From VXPQ01 sp965117025 (GTDB lineage Bacteria; Bacteroidota; Rhodothermia; Rhodothermales; VXPQ01): DNA of 64,000 nt. Shown here in pieces: positions 18,738-28,541 of this stretch. The translations under genes and the position numbers were made by a program. Under the pieces are notes generated by a model. That model saw only the letters and a program-made list of their open reading frames with translations, had not been told where the DNA came from and did no database searches. The DNA lies in NCBI GenBank assembly GCA_965117025.1, contig OZ220746.1, forward strand, positions 868,001-932,000, given 5' to 3'. Every line of letters begins with the position of its first letter. Within the stretch, counting starts at the first letter, position 1.

Positions 18738-20321
18738 TCAGGAAACATCTTCCCGGATCCACTTCATAAAGGACACGGCGAGAATAACCAGAATCGCCAT
18801 CAACGGGATAGATACCAGGATGGAAGACGCCTTCAGTGCGTCTATACTCTCCTGCTGCTGCCCGCCTGCGAACATCAACGTAAGAGACACGCACGCGAGT
18901 ACGACCGCCCAGAAAATACGATGCCACCGGGCTGGCTCGACAACCCTTCCTTGCTCTTTCGTGGCGACTGCAGCCAGCACATAGGCTGCGGAATCCAGGG
19001 TGGTCGCCCCGAAAATGAAAGCCAGTGCAACAAATAGCGCCACGAGCGGCGCGGCAAGCGGGAGCACCCGCCCGCCTACTGCGGCAATGGTTGCTATGAT
19101 CGCCTCGGGCGCCTGATCGACAGCCACCAACTCCACCAGGTTTTGCGATCCTTCCAGGTCGAAAAACATGCCGGTGTTGCCAAGCACGCCGAAAACGAGC
19201 CAGCATCCCAGCGACCCGGCAATCATCTCGCCCAGAATCACTTCGCGGACGGTGCGCCCCCTCGATATGCGGGCGATGAAGAGCCCCATGAACGGCGCAT
19301 ACGCCACCCACCAGGCCCAGTAAAAAATGGTCCATTCTTCGGCAAAAGTGACGCCGGACTCCGCAGAGGCCACACCGGACGCCGCAATCGCACTGCCGGC
19401 CTTGGCGACGGAATCGGCATAGAAACTCATTTTGATGAAATTCTGAAATATCAGCCCGACGCTATGGGTGAAGGAATCGATAATGAACATCGTCGGACCA
19501 AACACTAATACAAACGCCATCAGCGCAGCGACCAGCCAGACGTTGATGTCGCTCAGGACCTTGATCCCCTTTTTCAACCCGGAATAGACGCTGAATCCGA
19601 ACAGAGCGCTCCAGATCACTATGACGAAGGCGTCGAGCAGGAAGGTGCGCTCGAGGCTGAACAGATCTGCAATACCTGCGGAAATGAGGGGCGTGCTGAG
19701 CCCTATGGACGTCCCCACCCCGCCGAGCAGGCCCAGAATGAACACGATGTCGATGATCTTGCCCGGCAGACCCGCAGCCGCCCGGACGCCGATTGCCCCT
19801 TCGCACGCCGCCGATAGACGCAGCACGGGCCGTCCCCGGTTCCAGTACAGATACCCGAGAGGAAGTACCGGCACAGTATAGATGGCCCAGGCGAGCGGCC
19901 CCCAGTGGAACATGCCATAGGCGGCGGCCCACTCTATGGCTTCCTTGGACCGGGGTTCGATATCGAACGGGGGTTCCGTATAGTAATAGGCCCATTCGAT
20001 CGTGCCCCAATAGATGACACTGGCCCCGATGCCGGCGCAAAACAGCATGGCGCCCCAGCTGAACAGCGAAAACTCCGGCGTGCTGTCGGGGCCGCCGAAC
20101 CGGATGCGTCCGTATTTCCCCAGGGCCACATAGAGGAGAAAACCGAAGACGGCCACGAAAAACCACAGATGCAGCCATCCGAGGGTCCGGGTCATCCAGT
20201 TCATGGCGTTGCCCAGCACTTCCGCGCCGCCGGACGGGAACATAATCAGCGGGACGATCAGGCAAAGAACCCCGCCGAAGGTAACCCAGAAAATGACCTT
20301 TTCTATCTTTGGCCCTTGCAC
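18738..20321 (-). CDS. BCCT-family transporter (betaine/choline/carnitine type)
   Basis: 527 residues with about 12 membrane segments. The family signature TIFYWAWWVAYAPFMGLF (about residues 328-345) gives the aromatic box that binds the trimethylammonium group. The sequence FCAGIGASVIYWGTIEW matches the unwound third helix. These carriers import glycine betaine, choline or related zwitterions, usually with sodium. No long charged C-terminal regulatory tail is visible, so direct osmosensing like BetP is doubtful. An importer of this kind fits a saline habitat. Confidence 0.92.
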   Translation of the reverse strand: MQGPKIEKVIFWVTFGGVLCLIVPLIMFPSGGAEVLGNAMNWMTRTLGWLHLWFFVAVFGFLLYVALGKYGRIRFGGPDSTPEFSLFSWGAMLFCAGIGASVIYWGTIEWAYYYTEPPFDIEPRSKEAIEWAAAYGMFHWGPLAWAIYTVPVLPLGYLYWNRGRPVLRLSAACEGAIGVRAAAGLPGKIIDIVFILGLLGGVGTSIGLSTPLISAGIADLFSLERTFLLDAFVIVIWSALFGFSVYSGLKKGIKVLSDINVWLVAALMAFVLVFGPTMFIIDSFTHSVGLIFQNFIKMSFYADSVAKAGSAIAASGVASAESGVTFAEEWTIFYWAWWVAYAPFMGLFIARISRGRTVREVILGEMIAGSLGCWLVFGVLGNTGMFFDLEGSQNLVELVAVDQAPEAIIATIAAVGGRVLPLAAPLVALFVALAFIFGATTLDSAAYVLAAVATKEQGRVVEPARWHRIFWAVVLACVSLTLMFAGGQQQESIDALKASSILVSIPLMAILVILAVSFMKWIREDVS

Positions 20322-20381
20322 AAGGGTATCCCCTCTTTCCCTGCCATACTTTTCGGAATCGGGGCAAATCCGGTCATGACC

Positions 20382-23063
20382 TTATCTGCCGCCGAGCGCA
20401 ATCGCGTTGGATAATATACGGAATGCGCCCGGGACCCCGTACGGCACCTGGCGATGAAGCGCCAGCGAAAGATAGCTGTAATGCCCTGATCCCACTTCCG
20501 AGGCCAGCCATATGCCCTGCTGCGGCGCCTGCCCGGTATCCTGCGTTTCCACCAGCGGAGTGTAAGCAGCATCCCACTCCGTGAAGAACTTGGAGCCCCG
20601 CTGCTCGATCCAGTGATCGAAATCGGCCAGGGTAATCGCGTTGGGCGTGGTCAGGAGGGGATGATCCGGCGCAAGAATACGCACGGGAGAATCCTGTTCG
20701 GAGACTTCCTGCGCCCCCCGGGGCAATTCGGCAGGATGCGCCGCCATGTCGTTCGGCACGAATTCCTGGGTCTGATACAGGATAATCAGGTTGCCGCCCG
20801 CTGCCGCATAATCCAGCAGGCGCCGGTTATGCTCCACAAGGTCCTGCCGCACGGCGTACGCCCGCGTCCCTACAACGATGGTATCGAAGTGATCCAGGGA
20901 ACCACTCGCCAGATCCGTCTCGCCAAGCAATTGCACAGAGGCGCCGAGGTTCTCGATCGCAGCGGGCACCTCGTCGCCCACGCCCATTACGTACCCCACC
21001 TGCATGCCGTCCAGCCGGGCGACCGGCACGGAGAGGATGGTGATTTCCGCCGGCATCCGGAGACGGGCAAGCGGCAAATCCCGGTGCTCGATGACCTGGT
21101 AGCCATTCCGGTATTGCCAGCGGTCCTCCCCTTCCCCGGATTCGGCCATAGCCTGGATCGTCGCCTCACCGGACCAGTCCGCAGAAGGCTGCACCATGAA
21201 ACGCGCCTCGATGACTTCGCCCCGGTTCCGGAACGCATGCTGTACGGAAGCCGGATCGCTCGTCCAGCCTTCAGGCAGTTCGATGGCTATGTCCGCAACG
21301 ACCGAATCCGCAATAGCCTCGACGCGCACGAGCACCGGGACCGCCTCCACCGCCCCGGTATTTTCCATGTCCATCGGAAGGACATGTACACGCGGACTGA
21401 TGGAAACGGACAAATCGGGAAGCATTTCGACCCGGCGGGCAAGGAAACCGAAAGGTAAGCGGGATACGTACCCGGTGACAGGCATCGTCCGTACGATCTC
21501 CACCCCGTCCACCTCCAGAAGCACCTGTACGGACAAGGCCATGGGGCGCCAGGACAAGTGCATCGCCGAAGAAGGCTCCAGAATCCGATACATGTTTTCG
21601 GTGGGGCTGCTGCGCTCGAAATACGGGCCGTCGAAGAGCGGATCCCCCGATCCGACCCTGGCCACGAGCTCCACCTCGTTTCCGGCCCCTTCGTCCGACC
21701 GGGCCAATTCGGCAACGCCTCCCTTGTCCCGCTCAAGAACCAGCACTTCGCGCACCGCAATACGATCAGGCAGTTCGCTCTCCACAGCGACGGCGATAGC
21801 AGCTTCCTGATTTCTCACCAGCGAAGCGCCCAATGCCTGATCGGCCAGTTCGGCGCGGATGCGCACGCCCGCTGCGGCTATGATCGCATCTTCGAATTGC
21901 TGCGCCTTCACGGACAATTGAAAGGCCGTTTCCGGGAGATCCGCCGCAGCCTCGATCGTGGAGCGCACCAGGCCCAGGCCGCGCACGAGTTCGGAAACCA
22001 CCTGCTCCGGCGCCAGAAAATCGAAATCCTGCATCACCCCGTCGATCAGGGCTTGAAGTTCAGCAAGGGATGAAGCAACCTCGGGAGACGCCTCTTCCCC
22101 TACAAGCGCCGGCAAACCGGGCAGACTCGTATCGATCCCCGCAAAAAAGGTGTCGGACACCTGGTTCTGCGCATCGTCGGCCGAGTCGCCGAGCAGTTCG
22201 TAGCGGTACGTACGACCTCCCCAGTTCCGGTACCGCCCCGATGTCTGGGAGCGCTGGAGGCTCAAACCATAGCGCCCATAGTCTCCGTACGAGGCGCCGA
22301 GAAGAGGGCTGTATGCCGTAGCGTCCAGAAGCACATGATGCGGTTCGTCTTCAGCAGCCCCACCCCGGAAGAGCAATGGAACGGACCAGGGGCGGAGCCC
22401 TTCTTCCGAAATCTGTTCCGGGAAGCGATTGGGGTCGGCCGCGGCGGCTACTGCCTGGGGGGTAAGCACGCCCGAAGCCTGATGGTGTCCATGCCCGTCC
22501 CGCCGACCGGCATAGAACCGGGAAACCACGGCAATCGGACGATTCAGGCGAATGACCCGCACGATGTCCGCCAGCACGACTTCGGGGTCCCAGCTACTCA
22601 GCGCTTCGTCCAGCGTCTTGGAATACCCGTAATCGACGGCGCGGGTAAAGTATAAATCGTCCAGGCCGTAATACCGTCCCGCCAGCACCAGTTCCCGCGT
22701 ACGGATCAGCCCCAACGCATCGAAGAGTTCCGAGCCGATAGCATTGGCGCCCGCTTCGCCTCTGTTCAGGCTCAACTCGGACGTGCGCGCCCCCCATTTC
22801 CGGGATGACAAGGCAAGCATGCCTGAGTGTTCGTCGTCGGGATGGGCGAGCACATGGAGCAAAGAAGCGGTCGTACCCAGTTTGTTGATGCGGTGCCAGG
22901 CGCCAGGCGCTCCCTGATCGGACGGCAGAACCTCGCCCGAAATGGGAGACGGGAACGCCAGCACGCGATCGGGAGCCGATTGGCCTGCGGCAGGCCGGGC
23001 CGTCAGAATGAGCAGAAAGGCGGCAAGCAACGAAACGGACCAGGAACTGTGGAAGAAGCGCAT
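20382..23063 (-). CDS. Large exported PIG-L (LmbE) family deacetylase
   Basis: 893 residues. A signal peptide (cleavage near RPAAGQ) precedes a PIG-L domain at about residues 60-250. The zinc motif is HVLAHPDDEHSG and the second site is GRRDGHGHHQASG. PIG-L enzymes remove N-acetyl groups from sugar amines. The long C-terminal part includes beta-sandwich repeats and ends with a GATase1-like segment (TILSVPVARLDGMQVGYVMG to NLIILYQTQEF). This large arrangement recurs in Bacteroidota, but its substrate is not known to me. It is followed by the BCCT gene 60 bases downstream. Confidence 0.85.
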   Translation of the reverse strand: MRFFHSSWSVSLLAAFLLILTARPAAGQSAPDRVLAFPSPISGEVLPSDQGAPGAWHRINKLGTTASLLHVLAHPDDEHSGMLALSSRKWGARTSELSLNRGEAGANAIGSELFDALGLIRTRELVLAGRYYGLDDLYFTRAVDYGYSKTLDEALSSWDPEVVLADIVRVIRLNRPIAVVSRFYAGRRDGHGHHQASGVLTPQAVAAAADPNRFPEQISEEGLRPWSVPLLFRGGAAEDEPHHVLLDATAYSPLLGASYGDYGRYGLSLQRSQTSGRYRNWGGRTYRYELLGDSADDAQNQVSDTFFAGIDTSLPGLPALVGEEASPEVASSLAELQALIDGVMQDFDFLAPEQVVSELVRGLGLVRSTIEAAADLPETAFQLSVKAQQFEDAIIAAAGVRIRAELADQALGASLVRNQEAAIAVAVESELPDRIAVREVLVLERDKGGVAELARSDEGAGNEVELVARVGSGDPLFDGPYFERSSPTENMYRILEPSSAMHLSWRPMALSVQVLLEVDGVEIVRTMPVTGYVSRLPFGFLARRVEMLPDLSVSISPRVHVLPMDMENTGAVEAVPVLVRVEAIADSVVADIAIELPEGWTSDPASVQHAFRNRGEVIEARFMVQPSADWSGEATIQAMAESGEGEDRWQYRNGYQVIEHRDLPLARLRMPAEITILSVPVARLDGMQVGYVMGVGDEVPAAIENLGASVQLLGETDLASGSLDHFDTIVVGTRAYAVRQDLVEHNRRLLDYAAAGGNLIILYQTQEFVPNDMAAHPAELPRGAQEVSEQDSPVRILAPDHPLLTTPNAITLADFDHWIEQRGSKFFTEWDAAYTPLVETQDTGQAPQQGIWLASEVGSGHYSYLSLALHRQVPYGVPGAFRILSNAIALGGR

Positions 23064-23183
23064 GAAAAAGACAGGGATGGCTTTGCAGAAAAAGGGCAGT
23101 GCCGCAAGTAATCAAAAAATGGCGTGAGGCGCAAGAAAAATGAGGTGGCGGGAATTGACATAGTCCGTATCCCGGCAGGGCCG

Positions 23184-23214
23184 TTGATCGTTCGCTGCCC
23201 TGCCCGTATCTTGC
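23184..23214 (+). promoter_or_regulatory. Candidate promoter of the DUF6580 gene
   Basis: TTGA at 23184-23187 and TATCTTGC at 23207-23214 are separated by 19 bases, close to the Bacteroidota pattern TTTG-N19-TAnnTTTG. The start codon is 61 bases beyond. The same TATCTTGC octamer occurs at 40495-40502 ahead of the DAHP synthase gene. Prediction by eye only. Confidence 0.3.
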
Positions 23215-23274
23215 TTGCTTAGCCATCCAGCCTGAAAACAATACGGCATACACCAGCGACGCTACGACACATCC

Positions 23275-23826
23275 ATGACCGATCGCACTTCCCCTTCCCG
23301 ATTTCTCACGCTACGATTCGGCGCGCTTTGCGTGTTCGTGCTTGCGGCGGCGCTGTTGCGTTTTCTGCCTCACCCTCCGAACGTCGCCCCCATAGGCGCC
23401 ATGGCGCTGTTTGGAGGCGCGCTCTTCGCCAGAAAGGGGGTAGCCGTCGCCATGGTCTTCACCGCCATGCTTATCAGCGATATTCTTCTGGGCTTTCAGC
23501 CGGTGCCTATTGTGTATTTCGCCTTCGCAGGGGTGGTGGGGATCGGATTCCTGTTACGCAAAAACCGCAATCCGTGGCGGATCGCAGGGGCTTCCGTAAC
23601 CGGATCCGTACTTTTCTTCATTGTGACGAATTTCGGTGTCTGGGCGGGCGGTGCATTATTCCCGCAGTCGATGTACCCGCAAACCTTCGAGGGGCTCATA
23701 GCGTGCTACGTAGCCGCAATTCCTTACTTCCACAACACCCTTCTCGGCGACGCGTTATTCACGGCAGTGCTCTTCGGCGGATTCGCCTTCGCGGAAAAGA
23801 GATTTCCTGCGCTGCGGACCGGCTGA
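23275..23826 (+). CDS. DUF6580 family membrane protein
   Basis: 183 residues with about five hydrophobic helices. The conserved start of the family is visible: LRFLPHPPNVAPIGAMALFGGALFARK (key residues P, N and G before the first full helix), then MLISDILLGF and later the PYFHNTLLGDALFTAVLF region. The topology resembles small substrate-binding subunits of ECF-type vitamin transporters, which suggests but does not prove transport. It stands alone and diverges from the PIG-L gene. Confidence 0.8.
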   Translation: MTDRTSPSRFLTLRFGALCVFVLAAALLRFLPHPPNVAPIGAMALFGGALFARKGVAVAMVFTAMLISDILLGFQPVPIVYFAFAGVVGIGFLLRKNRNPWRIAGASVTGSVLFFIVTNFGVWAGGALFPQSMYPQTFEGLIACYVAAIPYFHNTLLGDALFTAVLFGGFAFAEKRFPALRTG

Positions 23827-23942
23827 AAATAATAGGGATTTGGGGGGGGATTGGGATAGTTTTTCGTGTAATTGCCTATTGATAAGTAAACTTGAAATTC
23901 GGGGTTTACCCCCTTTCAGGGTTCTCTCTTAAGCAAAGGGAG

Positions 23943-25889
23943 CTATGCAGTCTCTGTGTTTGAGAAAAGTGTTTTCATCGCATGTAGGGCAATGGCATGA
24001 TTGAGAATAATATCTTTTCGAGTTTGCTGAGCATGGTCATTAGACGCACGACATTCTGCCAGCATTTCATCAAAGGCATTCTGGTCGAGCAAACCAACCT
24101 GTTCAATGTTCTCACTATAAAGATGCTTGTCTATCAGCTGGTTAATGGATGCGGTTTTTACATCATCCGTATGTGCGGGTGGCGCCATAAAAGCAAATTT
24201 CTCACGCCTATAGAGCACCTCCGGCAATACATGTTTCATTGCTTCGCGAAGCACCCATTTCTCTACCCCGTCACGGATGCGCACATGCGGAGGCAAGTTA
24301 ATGGCCATTTCCACGACATGATGATCCAAAAATGCCGGACGCGATTCCAGTGAATTCGCCATATCTACACGGTCACCACCCCAATGCAAAATCTGGCCCT
24401 CCAGCATGGTCTTGATCCAACTATACTGTGCTTTATCAAGCGGGTGACATCCATCCATTTTGCTTTTGTCCAGGCTATAAGCAATCGCAGCAATAGGATC
24501 GTAACCTCCCAATTTCTCTTTAAAATGTTCGGAAAGAAGCGGTTTCACCTCCTCGTACACAAGAATCCACGGCTGAATCCATGAAGGCGTAAAGCCCATC
24601 ACCTCTTCAAATGCAGAGTGTGAAACATCTTTTTCCGCCAGTACCGATCCGCTGAACACCTTGTTGCTGTCTTTGAGCTTGGCGTCCATCTGCTCGCCCT
24701 GATAGGCTGGATCATGCAAGAACATGTCGCGCTTGAAGGCGGCGTAGCCTCCAAAAATTTCGTCTGAACCTTCACCTGTGATGACGACCTTGTAGCCGTT
24801 ATTCGTTACATGCTGGCTCATAAGCATTTTTGCAACACCAAGCGTATTATAAAATGTTCGCTCTGAATGCCAGATGGTCTTTTCAAAATTCTTGCCATAT
24901 AAATCAACTGCGGCAATCGGCAAAATGTCCTGATCGGCTCCACATTGTTGCGCCATCTCCGTTGCAATGGCTGCTTCATCATAACGTGCATCATCAAAGC
25001 TGATAGTGAACGCCTTCACCGGAGATTGCTGAATAGCCGCAGCCAGACCTAAGATGGAGCAACTATCAATACCGCCAGAAAGATAACAGGCTACTGGAAC
25101 ATCCGCCTCTAAACGCAATGCGATGGACTCAATTAATGCTTCACGAACGGACGCAATATGTTCTTCATCTGAGGCTTGTGTATGTTCTCCGTCAAGTGGA
25201 AAATTAGCATCCCAATAACAATGTTCTTTAACCTCCAGCCCATCACCGCTCTTTTTGATAATCAGCATATGGCCGGGTTTAAGGGAATGAATGTTGTCAT
25301 ACAGCGTATCTCCCGGCACCATCACTTGCATCATCTGATGCAACTGCGCCTTGGCCGAGATATCTCTCGGCACCTCGGAATGGGCCAACAGCGCTTTGAT
25401 TTCGGAGGCGTAATAGACCGACTGCCCATTAGTGTGAAAGAATAGCGGACGAATGCCGAAGCGGTCACGCACTAAAATGAGCTGTTGTTCGTTCTCATCA
25501 TAGATGGCAAAGGCAAACTCACCGCGTAAGTGATCGACAAAATCCAGTCCGTGTTTGCGATAGAGTTTTAAGGCAATCTCGCTGTCGGATTTAGTGGTAA
25601 AATCAAAGCCATCTGTTTTTAGTAAACCGCGAATACTCTTATAATCGTAAAATTCACCGTTTGCTGTTAAGGTCAACCCGGCCTGGTGATCAAAAATGGG
25701 CTGATCACCCGTGTGCAAATCAATAATCGATAGTCGCGTATGCGCCATTGCAATGCCTTGCTCAGGATCAATATGAAATCCTCTACCATCCGGCCCGCGA
25801 TGAGCAAGCTGCACCGCCATCTGGCGTACATATTTCTCATTGGCGCTATTATAACTATAGGGACTCCAAAGCCCGGCAATTCCACACAT
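23943..25889 (-). CDS. Asparagine-synthetase-family glutamine amidotransferase
   Basis: 648 residues. The N-terminal glutaminase has the nucleophile Cys 2 (MCGIAGLW), HRGPDG near 30 and NGEFYD near 78. The synthetase half has the ATP pyrophosphatase loop YLSGGIDSCS (about 269-278) and GEGSDEIFGGY (372-382). It should adenylate a carboxylate and transfer ammonia from glutamine, giving an amide. The family includes AsnB, AsnO and beta-lactam synthetases, so the substrate need not be aspartate. It is last in a coupled operon, eight bases after an atypical carbamoyltransferase. Base composition is clearly lower in G+C than the neighbours, a sign of transfer. Confidence 0.9.
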   Translation of the reverse strand: MCGIAGLWSPYSYNSANEKYVRQMAVQLAHRGPDGRGFHIDPEQGIAMAHTRLSIIDLHTGDQPIFDHQAGLTLTANGEFYDYKSIRGLLKTDGFDFTTKSDSEIALKLYRKHGLDFVDHLRGEFAFAIYDENEQQLILVRDRFGIRPLFFHTNGQSVYYASEIKALLAHSEVPRDISAKAQLHQMMQVMVPGDTLYDNIHSLKPGHMLIIKKSGDGLEVKEHCYWDANFPLDGEHTQASDEEHIASVREALIESIALRLEADVPVACYLSGGIDSCSILGLAAAIQQSPVKAFTISFDDARYDEAAIATEMAQQCGADQDILPIAAVDLYGKNFEKTIWHSERTFYNTLGVAKMLMSQHVTNNGYKVVITGEGSDEIFGGYAAFKRDMFLHDPAYQGEQMDAKLKDSNKVFSGSVLAEKDVSHSAFEEVMGFTPSWIQPWILVYEEVKPLLSEHFKEKLGGYDPIAAIAYSLDKSKMDGCHPLDKAQYSWIKTMLEGQILHWGGDRVDMANSLESRPAFLDHHVVEMAINLPPHVRIRDGVEKWVLREAMKHVLPEVLYRREKFAFMAPPAHTDDVKTASINQLIDKHLYSENIEQVGLLDQNAFDEMLAECRASNDHAQQTRKDIILNHAIALHAMKTLFSNTETA

Positions 25890-25897
25890 ATTTTCCT

Positions 25898-27001
25898 CTA
25901 TTTGTTTTTTTTGATGAGTTTTTCCGACAGCACATCCCGAAGTCGGCCGAATATGGCAAGAAGCAACGCCTGCCGTACAAACACCGCGCCATCCGCCTGA
26001 TTGAAATACAGATTGTAATTCGTATGATCCAGGCTGGTATCAAGTTCAGCTCCACGTGCCAGAGGATGAAGTATGACGGCATTCTTCTTTAATTTCGACT
26101 TGGCGTTCAGTTTGAATTTTGCTCCCAATGTACGATAGCCATCTCCTAAATAGGCTATCGCATTCATGTAAATAACATCAACTTCGCTAACCATGTCTTG
26201 CAGGTCATTACTAATTTCAATGGGTACTGGACTGGCATCGCAAAACTCTTGTACTTCCAATCCCAACGGGTCTGCCATCTCGGAAATAATCGTAATTTTA
26301 CGAATATTACTTTTGAATAATAACGCTAAGAGTAAAAAGCTTTTCACTGTACGCATATTGCCGGGCGTACCGACAATACCAATATGAAGGCGTTCACTCG
26401 CGGGCAATTTGTGATAGGCCAGTGACGGTTTCCATTTAAGCAATGCATACCAGTCAGCCAATGCTTGTGTAGGATGTTCATCCGACCCATTGCCGCCATT
26501 AATGAGAGGAATGCGCAAATATTCACTCAGTTCCTGAATTACTTTTTGTTCTGTGTGCCGAACAACGATAATATCCGCATAGCTGTTAAACATCTGCCCG
26601 ATATCGAGTAGAGACTCTCCCTTGGCAATACCGGTTGATGCCGCTTCCGCCACACTCAATGTCTTACCGCCCAAATGCAGCATAGCACTTTCAAACGAAA
26701 ACCGGGTGCGTGTGCTGGGTTCAAAAAAAGCCGCTGCAAGAATTTTATCTTTCAGAATATCACTTGGTGAAAACCTTCTCAGTTGCAAATAAGCCGCGGC
26801 CTTGCAAAGCTCAATCATCATGTCTGCAGTAAAGAAATCAGAGGATAGAACAGAACTTTGCACAAGTGGGTCTAAAATATCTAAATCGATGATAGGGTTA
26901 TCCGTCACTAATCCTTGCGGATCAGGGCACAACCCAAACATATCGGATTTACGCTCCGGTTCAACAATATGCTCTACTTGAGCGGCTGGTCTGATTACCA
27001 T
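25898..27001 (-). CDS. Aspartate/ornithine-carbamoyltransferase-fold enzyme with altered acceptor site
   Basis: 367 residues. The carbamoyl-phosphate site is intact: STRTR (96-100), lysine 127 in AKGES, RH at 148-149, HPTQ at 176-179, and the later HPLAR (312-316) and FVRQA. Arginine 217 (GNMRTVKS) is kept. Compared with E. coli PyrB, the aspartate-binding Arg229 and Gln231 fall at Ala 281 and Ala 283 (YMNAIAY), and HPLPR has become HPLAR. The acceptor is therefore unlikely to be aspartate. An extra 40 residues lie at the N-terminus. The start overlaps the stop of the small upstream ORF (ATGGTAA). The operon partner is an amidotransferase. Confidence 0.85.
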   Translation of the reverse strand: MVIRPAAQVEHIVEPERKSDMFGLCPDPQGLVTDNPIIDLDILDPLVQSSVLSSDFFTADMMIELCKAAAYLQLRRFSPSDILKDKILAAAFFEPSTRTRFSFESAMLHLGGKTLSVAEAASTGIAKGESLLDIGQMFNSYADIIVVRHTEQKVIQELSEYLRIPLINGGNGSDEHPTQALADWYALLKWKPSLAYHKLPASERLHIGIVGTPGNMRTVKSFLLLALLFKSNIRKITIISEMADPLGLEVQEFCDASPVPIEISNDLQDMVSEVDVIYMNAIAYLGDGYRTLGAKFKLNAKSKLKKNAVILHPLARGAELDTSLDHTNYNLYFNQADGAVFVRQALLLAIFGRLRDVLSEKLIKKNK

Positions 27002-27114
27002 AATGTCTCTCTCTTTATTTCTTTAACAAACAAGGAAAGCAGTATGAGACTGGTTGCGGTACACCAGCTTAAAGATATGTAAACCAGTGCAGCGATAAAT
27101 GCAGAAGAAAACAT
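26995..27114 (-). CDS. 39-residue single-span membrane peptide
   Basis: The peptide begins MFSSAFIAALVYISLSW, continues as one hydrophobic span to about residue 30 and ends with a charged tail (VKEIKRETLW). Its ATG overlaps the transporter stop as TAATG, and its stop overlaps the carbamoyltransferase start as ATGGTAA. Such double overlaps strongly suggest real, coupled translation. Small one-helix partners are known for some sodium-solute symporters, so an accessory subunit of the neighbouring transporter is my inference. No family is recognised. Confidence 0.65.
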   Translation of the reverse strand: MFSSAFIAALVYISLSWCTATSLILLSLFVKEIKRETLW

Positions 27115-28541
27115 TACAGCCTTTCCTCCTTCAAGTAGTTCCAGTCATAATGTGCAGGGTAGCGGTAGGCACAAAAAAGCACACATACCATAGAAATGGC
27201 AGTTCCCACCAGTGACCCTACATACCAACCAATTTCAAAATAGGCAAGCAGGCCTGCGGCGCTGCCAAGCAACATACCGCTGATAGCTCCGGCAGCAGAA
27301 GCACGCCTCCAGTAAAGCCCTGTGATAATTGGCCATATCATGCTGCCAACCAGTGGCCCGGCAAAAAACAAGACAGTGGCGAGTGTACCAATGCGCGGCA
27401 CGCAGACGATCCAGGTTCCGACCCCCAGTAACAAGGTGGTGATTTGCGCCGCTTTTTTAAGTTGCCGGGAGCTGGCCTTTGGCCGAATAAGGGTACGATA
27501 AACATCCTCTGTAATCAGATCTGATGTTGCAGCCAACAGGCTATCAATACTGGATGCCAGGGAACAAAATACGATGATAAAAATCGCTATTGCTCCCACT
27601 TCACCCAATACATTCGCCACCACCAATGGGCCAACCATATCCGGGCTTGGAACAGTAACGCCAAGCGTGCCAGAGGCCAGTGCGATGAAACCAGCTGCAA
27701 TCGGAATCGGCAACCAGATCAACCCAGCGATAAAGAAAGCCTTTTTACCTATATCCTCACGGAAAGCGAAGGCACGACTCCACCAGACGTTATTATGGAA
27801 GACTTCACCCAGCCCGAACAGCAGGTTGTTAAATACAGCCATAATGGCGGCTGGAAACATTACATCCAGCAGAGCAGGTTTATGGGCAGAGAGGTTTACA
27901 TGTATTTCCTCGATACTCACTTTACTTAAGACGGTAAAACCAACGATTACGATTCCGATCAGAATAATAAGGCTTTGAATAAAATCAGTGCCGATCACAG
28001 CATAAAGGCCGCCACGTATCGTATAAATGATGCATACCGCAAGAATCACACTCATGCCGTAGACATAGGGAATGCCCGATAGTGCGTTGAGCAGAATACC
28101 ACCCGCCATGGCCATGCTGACCAGCCATGTCAAGCTGTAAAACAGAGTGAAAAGTAAAAAAATGCCCCATGCAACTTTGCCATATCGTAGTCGAATAAAC
28201 CCTCCGGAGGTATACCCTTGCGGCATTAGCGTACGGATACGTTTTGCCATGGGGGCGAAGAGGAATAGGCCGAAAGCAGCAGTGCTGTATGCGAGCATAC
28301 CCCATACTCCCATCTGTAACGCAAACTGTGGGGCCAACATCGTGGTATTGGAAGTGATCCAGGTAGCAACTGCTGTTGCAGAAGCAAGCGCCAACCCAAC
28401 GTTACGCCCAGCCAGCGCATGATCTTCAAAATTCTTATTCTTCCGTCCCCAGTATATACCAAGGCCAACCCAGAGAACGCTGAAGGTGGCCAGTAAAAAC
28501 CAACCTAATGCCGGGGGAAGAAAGGCAACGTCATTCTGCAT
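27114..28541 (-). CDS. Sodium-solute symporter (SSS family), urea/DUR3-like
   Basis: 475 residues with about 13 membrane helices. The early helices show GLALASATAVATWITSNT (about 43-60), GGFIRLRYG and TIRGGLYAVIGTDFIQSL, which are typical of the SSS family and close to the urea/polyamine DUR3 branch. Helix 8 has FCSLASSIDSLLAATSDL, including the serines that bind sodium. I chose the ATG at 28541, preceded by a G-rich SD-like tract, over 28580. Its start lies inside the end of the FnIII-like gene and its stop overlaps the 39-residue peptide. It may import a ureido or amide solute. Confidence 0.85.
   Translation of the reverse strand: MQNDVAFLPPALGWFLLATFSVLWVGLGIYWGRKNKNFEDHALAGRNVGLALASATAVATWITSNTTMLAPQFALQMGVWGMLAYSTAAFGLFLFAPMAKRIRTLMPQGYTSGGFIRLRYGKVAWGIFLLFTLFYSLTWLVSMAMAGGILLNALSGIPYVYGMSVILAVCIIYTIRGGLYAVIGTDFIQSLIILIGIVIVGFTVLSKVSIEEIHVNLSAHKPALLDVMFPAAIMAVFNNLLFGLGEVFHNNVWWSRAFAFREDIGKKAFFIAGLIWLPIPIAAGFIALASGTLGVTVPSPDMVGPLVVANVLGEVGAIAIFIIVFCSLASSIDSLLAATSDLITEDVYRTLIRPKASSRQLKKAAQITTLLLGVGTWIVCVPRIGTLATVLFFAGPLVGSMIWPIITGLYWRRASAAGAISGMLLGSAAGLLAYFEIGWYVGSLVGTAISMVCVLFCAYRYPAHYDWNYLKEERL

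Noticed and set aside
25898..27001. Straight call as PyrB for pyrimidine synthesis
   Set aside because: The aspartate-binding positions are not conserved, and the gene is in an operon with a transporter and an amidotransferase and not with other pyrimidine genes.
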